Part shown: positions 1-11,229 of the stretch, piece by piece | Position numbering within the stretch: the first letter of the stretch is position 1 | How the letters are laid out: the number at the start of each line of letters is the position of its first letter | DNA from: Vandiemenella viatica | Lineage: Eukaryota; Arthropoda; Insecta; Orthoptera; Morabidae | Assembly: GCA_031002005.1 (NCBI GenBank) | Contig: CM061919.1 | Coordinates: forward strand, 19,415,687-19,479,686 | DNA: 64,000 nucleotides | Reading direction: 5' to 3' | Made by a program: the position numbers and the translations under genes | Notes under the pieces: generated by a model | Seen by the model: only the letters and a program-made list of their open reading frames with translations | Databases searched by the model: none | What the model was told of the DNA's origin: nothing

Positions 1-606
1 GCTAAAGCAGTGAGGGAGCACATTTCCAGTGATAATGGGGTCAGGACTCTGCCTTTTTTTAGGTTAGGGCTGATGGTGAAGGGATGAAAATAGATGATCA
101 AAGTGATACTGATTGCAGATCCACGATGAGAAAGATCATAGATGTTAAAGAAATAGATGAAGTTGCTGAAACAATAACTGGCTGGGGTCAAACTGGGAAA
201 GAGTAGATAAATGTTGAAAATATAAAGCCGGAAATAAGGGTGTTAATGGTAAACTGTAGAAGTATACTAAACAAAGTAATCGAATTTGCAAACTTAATAG
301 AGATACACGAACCAGAAGTAATAATTGGGGTAGAGGGTTGGTTAAAAGAAGACGTACTAGACAGTGAAGTTTTTCCTGATGGTTACAGAGTGTACCGCAG
401 AGATAGAGGAGCAATTGGTGGAGGAGTCTTCATATTAGTTAGCAAAAACTACCACAGTTCACTGGCGTTCATAGATCAATACCATGAGTTACTTGGGGTA
501 GATTTCTGGGGTAATAAAAAAGAAAAAATCAGGGTGTTGGCTGCTTACCGCAGTGAAAGAATGACAGATGAAGTTGAGGCTATTGGGGAGAAATTAAATT
601 CACTCA
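1..606 (+). pseudogene. CR1-like non-LTR retrotransposon fragment (esterase tail plus endonuclease N-terminus)
   Basis: This stretch is nearly identical to 9721-10326. It encodes the end of the SGNH-esterase-like region, then the N-terminal half of an apurinic-type endonuclease: NCRSILNK near 250, EPEVIIGVEGWL near 310, and RRDRGAIGGGVFI near 400-430. In the related copy esterase and endonuclease lie in one frame. Here that frame is broken by base losses near 60-70 and by a GAG-to-TAG change near 203. The fragment is cut by the window start and by the assembly gap. It is a second, inactive member of the 9333-12825 family. The family call rests on the RT seen in that longer copy. Confidence 0.85.
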
Positions 607-1606
607 NNNNNNNNNNNNNNNNNNNNNNNNNNNNNNNNNNNNNNNNNNNNNNNNNNNNNNNNNNNNNNNNNNNNNNNNNNNNNNNNNNNNNNNNNNNNNN
701 NNNNNNNNNNNNNNNNNNNNNNNNNNNNNNNNNNNNNNNNNNNNNNNNNNNNNNNNNNNNNNNNNNNNNNNNNNNNNNNNNNNNNNNNNNNNNNNNNNNN
801 NNNNNNNNNNNNNNNNNNNNNNNNNNNNNNNNNNNNNNNNNNNNNNNNNNNNNNNNNNNNNNNNNNNNNNNNNNNNNNNNNNNNNNNNNNNNNNNNNNNN
901 NNNNNNNNNNNNNNNNNNNNNNNNNNNNNNNNNNNNNNNNNNNNNNNNNNNNNNNNNNNNNNNNNNNNNNNNNNNNNNNNNNNNNNNNNNNNNNNNNNNN
1001 NNNNNNNNNNNNNNNNNNNNNNNNNNNNNNNNNNNNNNNNNNNNNNNNNNNNNNNNNNNNNNNNNNNNNNNNNNNNNNNNNNNNNNNNNNNNNNNNNNNN
1101 NNNNNNNNNNNNNNNNNNNNNNNNNNNNNNNNNNNNNNNNNNNNNNNNNNNNNNNNNNNNNNNNNNNNNNNNNNNNNNNNNNNNNNNNNNNNNNNNNNNN
1201 NNNNNNNNNNNNNNNNNNNNNNNNNNNNNNNNNNNNNNNNNNNNNNNNNNNNNNNNNNNNNNNNNNNNNNNNNNNNNNNNNNNNNNNNNNNNNNNNNNNN
1301 NNNNNNNNNNNNNNNNNNNNNNNNNNNNNNNNNNNNNNNNNNNNNNNNNNNNNNNNNNNNNNNNNNNNNNNNNNNNNNNNNNNNNNNNNNNNNNNNNNNN
1401 NNNNNNNNNNNNNNNNNNNNNNNNNNNNNNNNNNNNNNNNNNNNNNNNNNNNNNNNNNNNNNNNNNNNNNNNNNNNNNNNNNNNNNNNNNNNNNNNNNNN
1501 NNNNNNNNNNNNNNNNNNNNNNNNNNNNNNNNNNNNNNNNNNNNNNNNNNNNNNNNNNNNNNNNNNNNNNNNNNNNNNNNNNNNNNNNNNNNNNNNNNNN
1601 NNNNNN
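607..1606. other. Assembly gap (1000 N)
   Basis: There are exactly 1000 N, the same as the other two gaps in the window. This is a placeholder of unknown real length. Reading frames that cross it have no meaning. Confidence 0.98.
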
Positions 1607-2329
1607 CGCGGCGGAGGGTCGGCCGATATTTATGACGGTCGCGGGCGGATAATATTTATGATGCAGGTGCGCTGTATCGGGCGGCTATCCCTTAGAAGCC
1701 CACATTCGTCCTGAGAACGAAACTGAGTTTAAAAAACATACGCTAATACTAAAATTCATATCTCGGAAAGTACTTATCCGATCTTTTTCGGATAAATACC
1801 TCTGTAACGGCCAGAAAAAATCCTTATTACTTGACATGTAATAACGCTATTTTAAAATTATAAATTGCGTTACCTGTTATAAAAATATTGAACCAAGCGA
1901 ATATTATACTGCATTTCGAGAGTAATCATTGAATTACCAAGTAATTAATATTCTAAGACCGTGTAATTGAGTTTTTGTACCCTGGCCGCGTAGGGCGGTT
2001 TGAGAAAATAAATAATAAAGCCATTTAGACGATTTATGACCCGTAACTCAGGTTAAGAAGTGCCGCGTAGCCTCATTAGCATATTATTCACATTAGCATA
2101 CAATTTATGACCCCCATTTAGACGATTTATGACCTGTAACTTAGGTTAAGAAGTGCCGCGTAGCCTCATTAGCATATTATTCACATTAGAGTACGATTTA
2201 CGATGAGCTCACTCCGGCCTTAGAGCACTACTGAGGTACTACATAGAAGTGAGTATGTTGGATGAGAGTACAACCTGAGTGGCGTCGACTTGTGTATTTG
2301 TAAGATCTAGGTCGACCACTTGAAAATCT
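1607..2329. other. Spacer with no recognisable gene
   Basis: A short GC-rich start (CGCGGCGGAGGGTCGG) is followed by AT-rich spacer. The only structure I see is the 93-bp tandem duplication at 2021-2198, listed separately. Confidence 0.5.
2021..2198. repeat. 93-bp tandem duplication (two copies)
   Basis: The unit starts CCATTTAGACGATTTATGAC at 2021 and recurs at 2114. Both copies contain AGGTTAAGAAGTGCCGCG and CCTCATTAGCATATTATTC with few differences. Copy two ends near 2198. This is a local tandem duplication of unknown function. Confidence 0.85.
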
Positions 2330-2540
2330 AATGTTGTTTTGAAAAGAAGTACCACTCCACCAAAGCCATCTGAAAGGACGGAATATCCCCGAAAGTATGC
2401 AGATTTTTGGTACCAGGTTTCACCAAGAGCAGCTACCGATATCTATTGGGTTCATTATTCATGTAGCACAAATTCATCATGTTCTGTAATTGACCAAACG
2501 TTCCACTGTAAAATATTAAATACTGCCATTGTAGACTTGA
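2330..2540 (-). pseudogene. I-clade-type endonuclease N-terminus remnant
   Basis: The minus strand reads MAVFNILQWNVWSI, two stops, then ISVAALGETWYQ, FRGYSVLSDG and GGVVLLFK. These match the first blocks of a non-LTR apurinic-type endonuclease: the Asn block NILQWN, the catalytic Glu in GETW, and the GGV strand. The arrangement is closest to the I-element endonuclease elsewhere in this window (KILQWNARSI, IAETWLKP). No further endonuclease or RT blocks follow, so it is a short dead fragment. Clade assignment from so few residues is tentative. Confidence 0.6.
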
Positions 2541-4784
2541 TATGAGTTGGCGAATGACTTCAGTTGTAAGTGATCAGACAAACTAATATAATGCCTCATT
2601 AACAGTGTCCATGATTAACTGCAAAACTTAGTCGATTAATACCTCGTATTCTATTATGAAAATGATGAATATATTGTTTCTGGGTCCACGATGAGGTAGG
2701 GATTTGTGAGGAAAGAAATGCCCTCTGGTGCACAGGGCGTTCCAAAGTTGTGAGTAGGATAGAGCTATGTCTGGCAGCCAGGGAATGTATTGGGCAGAAG
2801 ATAGAGATAGACTTTGTCACCCTGTTGCTTGCGTCCAACTGTTGCTATCTTGATAAAAGTTCGGAGTGTGTGTTATACTCGGTGGTAAAGATGGAATTCC
2901 TATACGTTCTGGTGGAAAAGGCACAGTTGAGGCTTTACAAAAAAAGCGCGTACGTATGATGTGATGGAGAAAAAGCTTCCGAGATCAGAAAGCGTTGTGA
3001 GCTGCGTTCTATTCTAATTATTGTTTTTGCTGATAGGAATGTTTTATCTGTAACATAATGAGGTACTTGGTAGTTTATGCATCTGAGGGGCAGCAGTATC
3101 GGTGCAAAACACAATGGCATGCCAACCTCCACACTTACTACATCCTACGGAACTACAAAAGTTTGGAATGCGATTTCCAAACAGTAAACATATTCACACA
3201 TACTCACTAGACAGTTGTAGGACTCGTCCCGAGAATAGAAACATAATGTGGTGGGTTCCGAGTTCAGAAGAAAGTTAACAGACGGGAATGGGTAAGAGGT
3301 CACCATCTCCTTCGTAAAGCGTTTAACTTCATTCTTAATATCATTTTCACTCAACGAAGTGTCATAATTAATGATAGTTGTTAATTTATCAATAAGAAAG
3401 TTTGTTTTTTTTTTTTTTTTTTTTTTTTACGTGTATATTAGCAACTTGGATTTTGTTTCTTCCAAGTGGTTTGATATTTACTACGTCATGTTTGATCTGG
3501 GCGTACTGAGAAAGAATATTGCCAATAGCTAAGGTATCATGCCGACATTCTTATCCATGCCTCCAACAAACACATAAAAAAGACGCTACATTTTAACCGC
3601 TATACCAGTTATATGGTTTTATTGGGATGCTTCTGAGTTTTAGCTTATGGAAACGTATTTATCTGTCCGGTTCCACTACTACAGGGGGTGCAAGTAACAT
3701 ACTATCAGAAAAATTGTAAGATTTTTGTGGAACTTCCTCCACTGGGGCTTTATTACTCATTGCAGTACAGAGTCAGTTGTCAGGCTGTTCACTGTTATCT
3801 ACAGGCTGGGAACAGTTGCAGAAACACTTGGTGAGCTGGGATGTGACGGGAGACTGGACTGATTTGAGATACCATTTTCATCCACTGCTATATATTCCAC
3901 TTACTCATTCCCGTCGGGAAGAATGGCTTGTTGATAAGACTCCTGTGTTGCACCGGGATACAAACAACGGATAGTTATTTTGGTTGCAGCAAGTCTATGA
4001 AGCTTGATGAAGGAATTCATGTGCCGGGTCCTTTGAGATTCTTCTGCATACACTAATCCTTAACAAAAACGGCACTGTCACTTTAGTTCCAATGCAAGTT
4101 AAAACTTTTGAATATTAATCACTCTCAAGTAGAACTAGCTTCATCCCGTCCAATGTACATAAGGTTCTTGCACTTCTACTTCTTGTATGTTGCTCCGACA
4201 GAGTTCGACGGAGGACTGGAATGTAAAACAAATTCATCATTGATTCGAAACCCTGTACTACAGTTGACCACCCTATTCCGTTGTAGCAGTTTTCTGTATT
4301 CTATAAAAAAAATCTTTATTCCATAAACGTTGGTCTCCATCATAAGAATATCTTTGAAAACAACCGAAACAAATTACTTTATAGTAACGGTTGCTGATGA
4401 AAATTACATTCACCATAATAAGCAAAACAAATTTTTGTAAATTAAAAACCTCTTCTTAATGAGCTTCTTGAAATTAAATGTCCCTACGATACAAATCACC
4501 ACACTTTTACCAAATAGCACATGAGAACGACTTAAAGTACTAGGAAGAGTAAATTTCATGCATGATTACGAACCTTATCTAATCTGCGGTTAGACTGAAG
4601 ACTGTGGTAGTTTAATAAAAGGAAAGCAAAATCTCGTCCTTCCTGTAAGGCTAGCAAGACTAGATGTGTCTATTATGGATGATTTTGGAACGGAAGATAG
4701 TAAATCAGCCAAATATTTGGCAGCATTTCGAGGAACCTGGGGAAATACTGACAAACCTTCAACGGATGTAGAACGGGAGTGTGG
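2541..4784. other. Spacer with no recognisable gene
   Basis: Only short frames lacking known motifs are present on either strand. A 24-T homopolymer lies at 3405-3428 and could be the tail of a decayed retroposon, but I see no body attached to it. Confidence 0.4.
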
Positions 4785-5008
4785 GGAGATTATTTATGAT
4801 TCGTCGATGGCAAAATAGTTAGAGCCGGGAGAGGATGGAAGCCAATGAAGGAAGAGGACTTCGGTCTTGGCCCTGACTTTTGAAGAAAACATCCCGGAAT
4901 TCTGAAAATCATGGATAACCGAAATTTCGATGACGGACGGATATTTGAACCCGCGGTCTCCCAGACGCTAGGTCTGAGCATTAGCGCTCACCCACCAGCC
5001 TCGGTTAC
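4785..5008 (-). repeat. tRNA-derived SINE
   Basis: On the minus strand the element starts near 5008 with a tRNA-like head: a degenerate A box (CTGGTGGGTGAGCGC) and a B-box-like GGTTCAAATATCC about 45 bases later. A body follows containing ATTCCGGGATGTTTTCTTC and CTCTTCCTTCATTGG. The body matches the SINE fragment inside the I element at 22739-22871 (GCCGGGATGCTTCCTTC). The 3' limit near 4785 is approximate and no clear target duplication was found. Confidence 0.7.
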
Positions 5009-6884
5009 CAACACTGCTAAACGCAATAAGAATAACCGAGTAATTACAAACACTAATGGGGACAGCAGATACATTATTTAGAATATAGGTGGTAGAAATA
5101 AATTACATGTAGCTACAGATTCGGTTTCGTTAACTATACCACAACCAGTTTAAAAACACTGCAGCTGAAGACTTTGTATTAGCGCATGTTGTATTTTTAA
5201 ATAATAATATCAGGAAGTATACAAACAATTTTTCTGCGGCTACGGTACATAATTGAGAATGTAGAATGTGGTTCCAACTCTTTCCCCTGATAAGAAGAAG
5301 TTTGTGATCGCTCTTCTTTGTCTATAACCCTTTCAAGAACAGAGTTTCTACAGGGGAGTCAGCGAAGAACACTTTGCAAGTTGCTACCTGGAGGACGCCC
5401 CTCTCTGCGTTTACGACCTCTGCGCCGTGGCACGGTGCTCTCTTTTGAAGTTTGCTCGTTTGAGGACGCAGGGTGTTCCCGCAGACGAGCTCTACGAGAG
5501 ACTGCTATTCACAGGTTAACGATCTCTCGAGCAGGAATCTACCGCGGAAAACCGAAGCTTCGGATCTATACTGAATTTGGGGCATGGCATTCTTGCTTTG
5601 GTACACATCGCTAACATTTCATTCATCGACTAAATGAGAGAAAATATTTTGACTTATTGTGAATGACAGGTTATTTGTCTGGTATTGCTAACACTACCGC
5701 TAGCGGTACACTACCGATAGTGTAAGATCCAACGTTATGTTAAGATTTTGCCACTTCAAGTACAGCCACGAATAGCAATCAACTTAATGTATCACGAAAT
5801 CAAGACGCCAGATTACTGTGTATGTCTACGAATGATCCAACACTGTAGTTGCTCAGGTTACGCTTTTATATAAGACCAACCATCTTTTGCTTAGATTGTT
5901 TGAGGACCGCTCAGATCTTCTAAGTGCTCGGCCACACAAAGAATCGGTATCAACTACATTAAGAAGGAGGAACATACAATGTTTCATTATCATTTGCAGT
6001 ATATGAAAAATTACAAGTTCTTGGTCCTGTACCCCACATCAAAAAAGATTCATGTAGAGCTATAAATACTACACGTAATGTAATAGAAGTGGAGAGACAT
6101 CAATTTCTTCAAAATCGATGTTCTTGTAACCGGCTCTTTTCCCACTACAGCTTAAGTAAGAATGAAGATAACTGCCAACTGTTATTCCTGCATCTAAGTA
6201 CACTCCACGTAGCAACAAACTCACGAACGAAATTGTGAGGAAGTAAAAAATATGTTGAAATTTTTTTCTTCGTCACTTGTCTGTTGTTTGCATCCCAAGA
6301 AATACGCGGCGTGAAAAATATAATTTTTTGTTTGTGCAGGGTTATTTGCAATAAGAAGTGATGTAGGCCTATGTTGTCCCTGAAGGTACGCACGTGTTTT
6401 ATGAATGAGTGTGTAGAGTAACGTCAAAGAGTGGTCATGGTTCCCGTATTTCCTGCTTTGTCTGATAGTCTAAAATGACAAACCTTCCGCCTCCGGTACT
6501 TCTGCTTTTCGTTACTGCGAATGTTCCTCGTATGATGCGCTAGCAGATGCTGCTCCAAACATTAGCGAACAGAATATTGTAACAACAGTATACCTGGTGA
6601 TTTCACTAACAATAATTGAAATTAGTTTGCAGGGTGCTTTTCTGAACAATAATTCCACAATTTTACAATTTTTTCTTCAAAATATTTGCAACTTTTGAAG
6701 GAATGTAATAATGTATAGAGTTATTATAAACGATTAAACGATTGAAACTATTTAAATTTACTGTAATTATATTATTTCACATATTGTCATATAACTTTAT
6801 AGTCGTTTAAAAAAAAACTCTAAAAGTTTTGTTCCACCTCACTTCCATCGCGATATTACTCAATTCTTAAGCGGGAGTTTTTGA
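5009..6884. other. Spacer with no recognisable gene
   Basis: A somewhat GC-richer, arginine-rich frame lies at 5318-5614, but it has no motif I recognise. A 12-bp palindrome ACCGCTAGCGGT lies near 5697. The rest is AT-rich with no supported feature. Confidence 0.4.
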
Positions 6885-7165
6885 AACTGATGGATCGGTC
6901 GAGATGGTCTAGGTGATAAGCGATTCCTACAATGGCCTCCACCCTATCCCGACCTAACACCAAGCGATTTAAAAAAAATAAAAAATCAGTGTTTAAGGCT
7001 CCTCTATACACAAATCTACCAGAACTTCAAACTGGTTTTTTTTTTTTAAAGTATAATGAGGACATGATGCACCGAGTGTGGCAAGAACTTGATTCAACAT
7101 CATTCTCCAGCTCCAATCTCCCGCGTGCTGGTCATGAGCTCCTGTCCATGAATAATTGTTGTTCA
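6885..7165 (+). pseudogene. Tc1/mariner-superfamily transposase C-terminal remnant
   Basis: Conceptual reading gives WIGRDG near 6893, then QWPPPYPDLTPSDL near 6930-6970, and in a shifted frame DMMHRVWQELD near 7062-7095. These are the end of the catalytic core (the PDLTPxD block with the third acidic residue) and the C-terminal DMxHRVWxELD block of mariner-like transposases. They resemble the rosa-type transposase at 13303-14764 (NWIGRRG, RDLTPLDFYLWG). The N-terminal DNA-binding domain and first two catalytic acids are missing, and there is at least one frameshift. Confidence 0.65.
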
Positions 7166-7194
7166 TGAACAGTCTTCCAATCAAGCCCTAAGTG

Positions 7195-7200
<6 letters not shown>

Positions 7201-7264
<64 letters not shown>

Positions 7265-7497
7265 TTAATGGCATTCGGCTACTGAGGCCACACAGCCAGC
7301 TCAATGTGATTCTGATTCTTTCAGTGTATTAGTTTCTCCAGTGTACATATTTTCAAGTGTAATCACAAGGACACTACAACACAAACACGACATTCACAGA
7401 GACAACACTTTAACACCCATGCCCGCGGCCGGACTCGAACCGGCGACCATCGGCGCGTGGAGCTAGCACTCTAGCCCCTACGCTACCGAGGCCGGCC
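7201..7497 (-). repeat. tRNA-derived SINE with 63-nt poly(A) tail
   Basis: On the minus strand the element begins GGCCGGCCTCGGTAGCGTAG. It has a tRNA-like A box and a perfect B box GGTTCGAGTCC near 7430-7440. A tRNA-unrelated body follows, and then an uninterrupted run of 63 A, seen as T at 7201-7263. RNA polymerase III transcription from the internal boxes is expected from the family. The intact B box and pure long tail suggest a recent insertion. Flanks TTGTGTAT (right) and GTTGTAT (left) might be a target duplication, but the match is weak. Confidence 0.88.
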
Positions 7498-9180
7498 TTG
7501 TGTATCCTTCTTGATATGGTTCAACCATTTCTTTTTTGCGCCTGCCTTGGATATTCATATTAAAGTAGGCCTTTGCTCTTCTTTCTTCATCCAGCATTTG
7601 GACTTGACATCTGGAGAATCAGAAAGAAGACACGTATAGAGCACTTTTAATATGTCAAAATAATGTTTAAGTTTTCTATATGACTGTAAAGTTTGGGGAT
7701 AATTTGTCAAATAAACAGCTACAGTAAATATGTAAAATCGCTTCATCATATGTATAATAATCCTATATACTACATCTTTTTATTATGTGTGTTAGGCTCA
7801 AAGATTGTAAACGCTCAATGAGCTAACAAACGACCACAACGCGTTCTGGTTCCAGGCTAACTCAAAACGGCCACAACGAGAAATTCGCGTTCGGTCCAGG
7901 TCGCATTCTCCACACATGACGACTCACATAAAAAAAAAAAAGAGCCATGTAACGCGACGGGTAAGAAGAATAATGTATATTAAATGCAGAGTGGACCGAT
8001 TCGTCGTGAGCACAAAGAGTTTGATACTGATGAGTCGTTTTTTTTTCCTCTCAATTAGCGTTTTCGGACTTTCAGACTAACATAGACACTGTAAACATTC
8101 AAATAAACATGAAGTAACTAAACTCATTAAATCTGATGACAAGGATTATACGTAGTTAATTTCGTTTCAGTGCTACTAATTGTGCTAAGAACCAGCCGAT
8201 GATAATGTTGTTGGTTTTGAATGACTCTATAGAGGTTTCTTTTTCTTAATTAGCTAATTTAAATGTTCAGTTTTTGCCTTTTACCTCTGACAAAGGTCAG
8301 TCAGCGTCAAAGTGAGATTCAAAAATGTAAAGGAATAACATGCTTAAACATTATAAAAAAATTAATTTAATCTATAAAAAGAGTTTGTTCTTTTGTCCTT
8401 TTCAAGCCCACTGGGGTGATGGGATCATTTAAGACCAACTTTTAATCTTTCACCGCAACTTCAGATTACACCCAATTCACGTATGAAATATCAAAGGAAT
8501 TTGTGGAATGTTTATTTATCTCGTACGAAAAACAGAACAAAATAATAAGTCTATTTTGCAAGGTACAGGGCTCCTTTCAGATTAAGCTCTCGGGCTTGAG
8601 TAGGAACCAGTAGTGTGATTCCAGGAACAGGACTCCACTGTAATCGTTCATGAAAAGGCAAATAATGTTTATATCTTTACTGGTTAAAATATTTCCTTTT
8701 CTTTTAGTTTACACTATCGACAGCCTGTGGCTCTCGCATATTGGTGTCAGCACCCATTCTCAGAAGAGTTAAATTCGCTGGACTTTATCTTACTAACAAT
8801 GCATTACTTACCACCACTAGAAATTAATATACAAAATTTGAAATTGCAATTGTATACATTTTGTTTCCTTGGAATAACTACTAGTGTTCACGAATTGCAA
8901 ACCCAAACAACAGAAAAGCTTCCCCTATTATTTATGATTATGACCCTTGAGTAAGGGTTTTTAAGCTTCAGAATACGGGCATAATGTTGCGTTAACTTAT
9001 TTCATAGTCTGATTGCTGTTCATCGTAAATTATCAGCTCATTGACAACATGGGTTAAAATAATTGTGGTTGTAAATTGTCTTTAAATGCTTCGTTTTTTT
9101 TTTTTTTCTAACTGAGTTATCCTAAACATTAATTTCACAAACTGAAATAAAAACGTTTACTACAAGTTTGATATCATCAT

Positions 9181-9184
<4 letters not shown>
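7498..9184. other. Spacer with no recognisable gene
   Basis: AT-rich sequence with short frames lacking known motifs. I see nothing else supported here. Confidence 0.4.

Positions 9185-9230
<46 letters not shown>
9185..9230. repeat. 46-bp poly(A) run
   Basis: There are 46 consecutive A. It may be the tail of a plus-strand retroposon or a decayed one, but the sequence to its left shows no SINE or LINE body I can identify. Confidence 0.8.
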
Positions 9231-9234
<4 letters not shown>

Positions 9235-9332
9235 AAACAATGTTCCAGTAGAAACTGCTTGTAAGAGAATATCAGCCGCAATACATGCACAAATGCCATT
9301 GTCCGATTGTGTCACATAAAAACTAAAAATAT

Positions 9333-10193
9333 TTGAAAAGTGCAACAATAGGTCAGGTAATAGAGGATATAGGTTCACTTTGTAGGAGTTTCACTACGGA
9401 CGATAGAGTAGTGATAGTGGGAGGGGCGGGTAATAGTATTGATAGAAAAGCGAGTTATAGTATAGAGAGTGACCTGAGGAAGGTGGTGAAGGAGTTACAG
9501 CATACCAGGGTGGAGCTCATGCAGGTCCTAAGACGCCATGACCGGCCATAATTGACCTATGCTGTGAGGCGTGTAAATGTGGAAACGGAAGTGCTACTTG
9601 GGAAAGGCATTAGTTCTGTGTTGGGGGTTGTGCCTGTAAACACCATTGGTAGGTGGGGTTTCACTAGGTATGGCCTACACCTAAATAGAAGGGGGAAGGG
9701 AGTACTTTCTGAGTTGTTAGCTAAAGCAGTGAGGGAGCACATTTCCAGTGATAATGGGGTCAGGACTGTGCCCTTTTTTAGGTTAGGGGCTGCTGGTGAA
9801 GGGATGAAAATAGATGATCAAAGTGATACTGATTGCAGATCCACGATGAGAAAGATCATAGATGTTAAAGAAATAGATGAAGTTGCTGAAACAATAACTG
9901 GCTGTGGTCAAACTGGGAAAGAGGAGATAAATGTTGAAAATATAAAGCCGGAAATAAGGGTGTTAATGGTAAACTGTAGAAGTATACTAAACAAAGTAAT
10001 CGAATTTGCAAACTTAATAGAGATACACGAACCAGAAGTAATAATTGGGGTAGAGGGTTGGTTAAAAGAAGACGTACTAGACAGTGAGGTTTTTCCTGAT
10101 GGTTACAGAGTGTACCGCAGAGATAGAGGAGCAATTGGTGGTGGAGTCTTCATACCAGTTAGCAAAACTACCACAGTTTACTGGCGTTCATAG
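9333..10193 (+). pseudogene. SGNH-esterase-like region read in frame into the endonuclease N-terminus
   Basis: Residues VVIVGGAGNSID near 9409-9445 resemble SGNH/GDSL hydrolase block III (GGxND). Further on, YGLHLNRRGKGVLSELL near 9670-9720 resembles block V, with its catalytic His followed by LNxxGK. One in-frame TAA lies at 9549-9551. After it the frame runs without a stop through a linker into the endonuclease blocks (NCRSILNK near 9970, GVEGWLKED near 10047, RRDRGAIGGGVFI near 10122), until a frameshift near 10165. Esterase-like ORF1 proteins are known in CR1-group elements, normally as a separate ORF. Here no stop or start separates the two domains, so this may be a fused polyprotein. 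Whether the esterase is active cannot be judged. Confidence 0.7.
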
Positions 10194-10252
10194 ATCAATA
10201 CCATGAGTTACTTGGGGTAGATTTCTGGGGTAATAAAAAAGAAAAAATCAGG

Positions 10253-10903
10253 GTGTTGGCTGCTTACCGCAGTGAAAGAATGACAGATGAATATGAGGCT
10301 ATTGGGGAGAAATTAAATTCACTCAGATTTCAGAGGTGTAAAATGGCCATTATTGGTGAGGATTTAAGTTTACCAGGTGTAAACTGGGAAGGAAATAAGA
10401 TTAATAACACGCGGGAACAAAGATTTGCAAATACCTTAATAAGGCAAGGAGGATTTACTCATGTGGTAGAGCAAAACACTAAGGGACAAAATATTTTGGA
10501 TATAGTCCTAATAAAGCCAGATGATAACCTTGTGTGGTGTTAAGTAATGGAAGTAATAAGTGATCATGAAGCTATTCTGATGGATATTAGAGGATTCAGT
10601 GAACCAGCAGCCAAAACTGAAGGGGGAAATACGTACAATTATAAAAAGGCACAGATTTCAAATTTGAAGAGATATTTCAGAGAACGTTTCAGCAAATGGA
10701 AGGAAGGTGCAAATACAGTAGAGTCAAGGTGGGAAGAGTTCAAGGAGATAATGAGAAAGGGGGAAGAAAAATGTATTCCAAAGCAGAAAATAAAGAGAAG
10801 TAGAGAACCTATGTACTATAATAGGGAAGTGAGGAGGTTAAAGAGGTTGGTACGAAGAGAATATAAAAGAGTTAAGAGACAGCAGGGTAGTAGGAATATT
10901 TGA
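10253..10903 (+). pseudogene. Endonuclease C-terminus and linker of the CR1-like element
   Basis: The frame resumes with AAYRSERMTDEYEAI. It then has KMAIIGEDLSLPGVNW (normally GDFN; GED here suggests a changed metal-binding block) and ILDIVLIKPDD. After a stop at 10540-10542 it continues with ISDHEAILMDI, the conserved SDH block with the catalytic His. A basic linker of about 100 residues follows. Coding capacity is lost after about 10903. Confidence 0.8.
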
Positions 10904-11229
10904 AACAACTAAACGAGGACTTAATAACAGCAAAGAAAGTGGCTGAAGATGGGTTTATGAAGAGTATTGTCATTGCAGGAGGACCACTAACTGATGCATC
11001 TAGAAATTTCTATGGGTATATCAGGAAACTGAGGGAAGGGAGGGTGTAGTGACGCTTATAGATAAGGATGGAGAAATAGTTACTGAGGATTTGAAAAAGG
11101 CAGAGATTTTAAGTAACTGGTTTAGTGAGAGCATTAGGGACAATGAAGGTCTAATTCGGAGATCGAGCTTAACAATACGATTAGAAATGAAGATACTAAA
11201 AATTTGAAATTCATCCTGAAGAAATCATG

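Noticed and set aside
3145..3354. 69-codon minus-strand frame as a small gene
   Set aside because: No motif, no conserved neighbour and no splice or promoter support could be seen.
3777..3974. 65-codon plus-strand frame as a small gene
   Set aside because: No family resemblance on either strand; short frames of this size are expected by chance.
5318..5614. Arginine-rich 98-codon frame as a gene
   Set aside because: No recognisable domain, no supporting context, and a length that occurs by chance in GC-richer spacer.
7420..7497. Functional tRNA gene on the minus strand
   Set aside because: A and B boxes are present, but the sequence continues into a SINE body and a 63-nt A tail. The cloverleaf arms do not need to be intact for this.
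7193..7505. A firm target-site duplication for the 7201-7497 SINE
   Set aside because: GTTGTAT and TTGTGTAT match only with a gap, which is not convincing.
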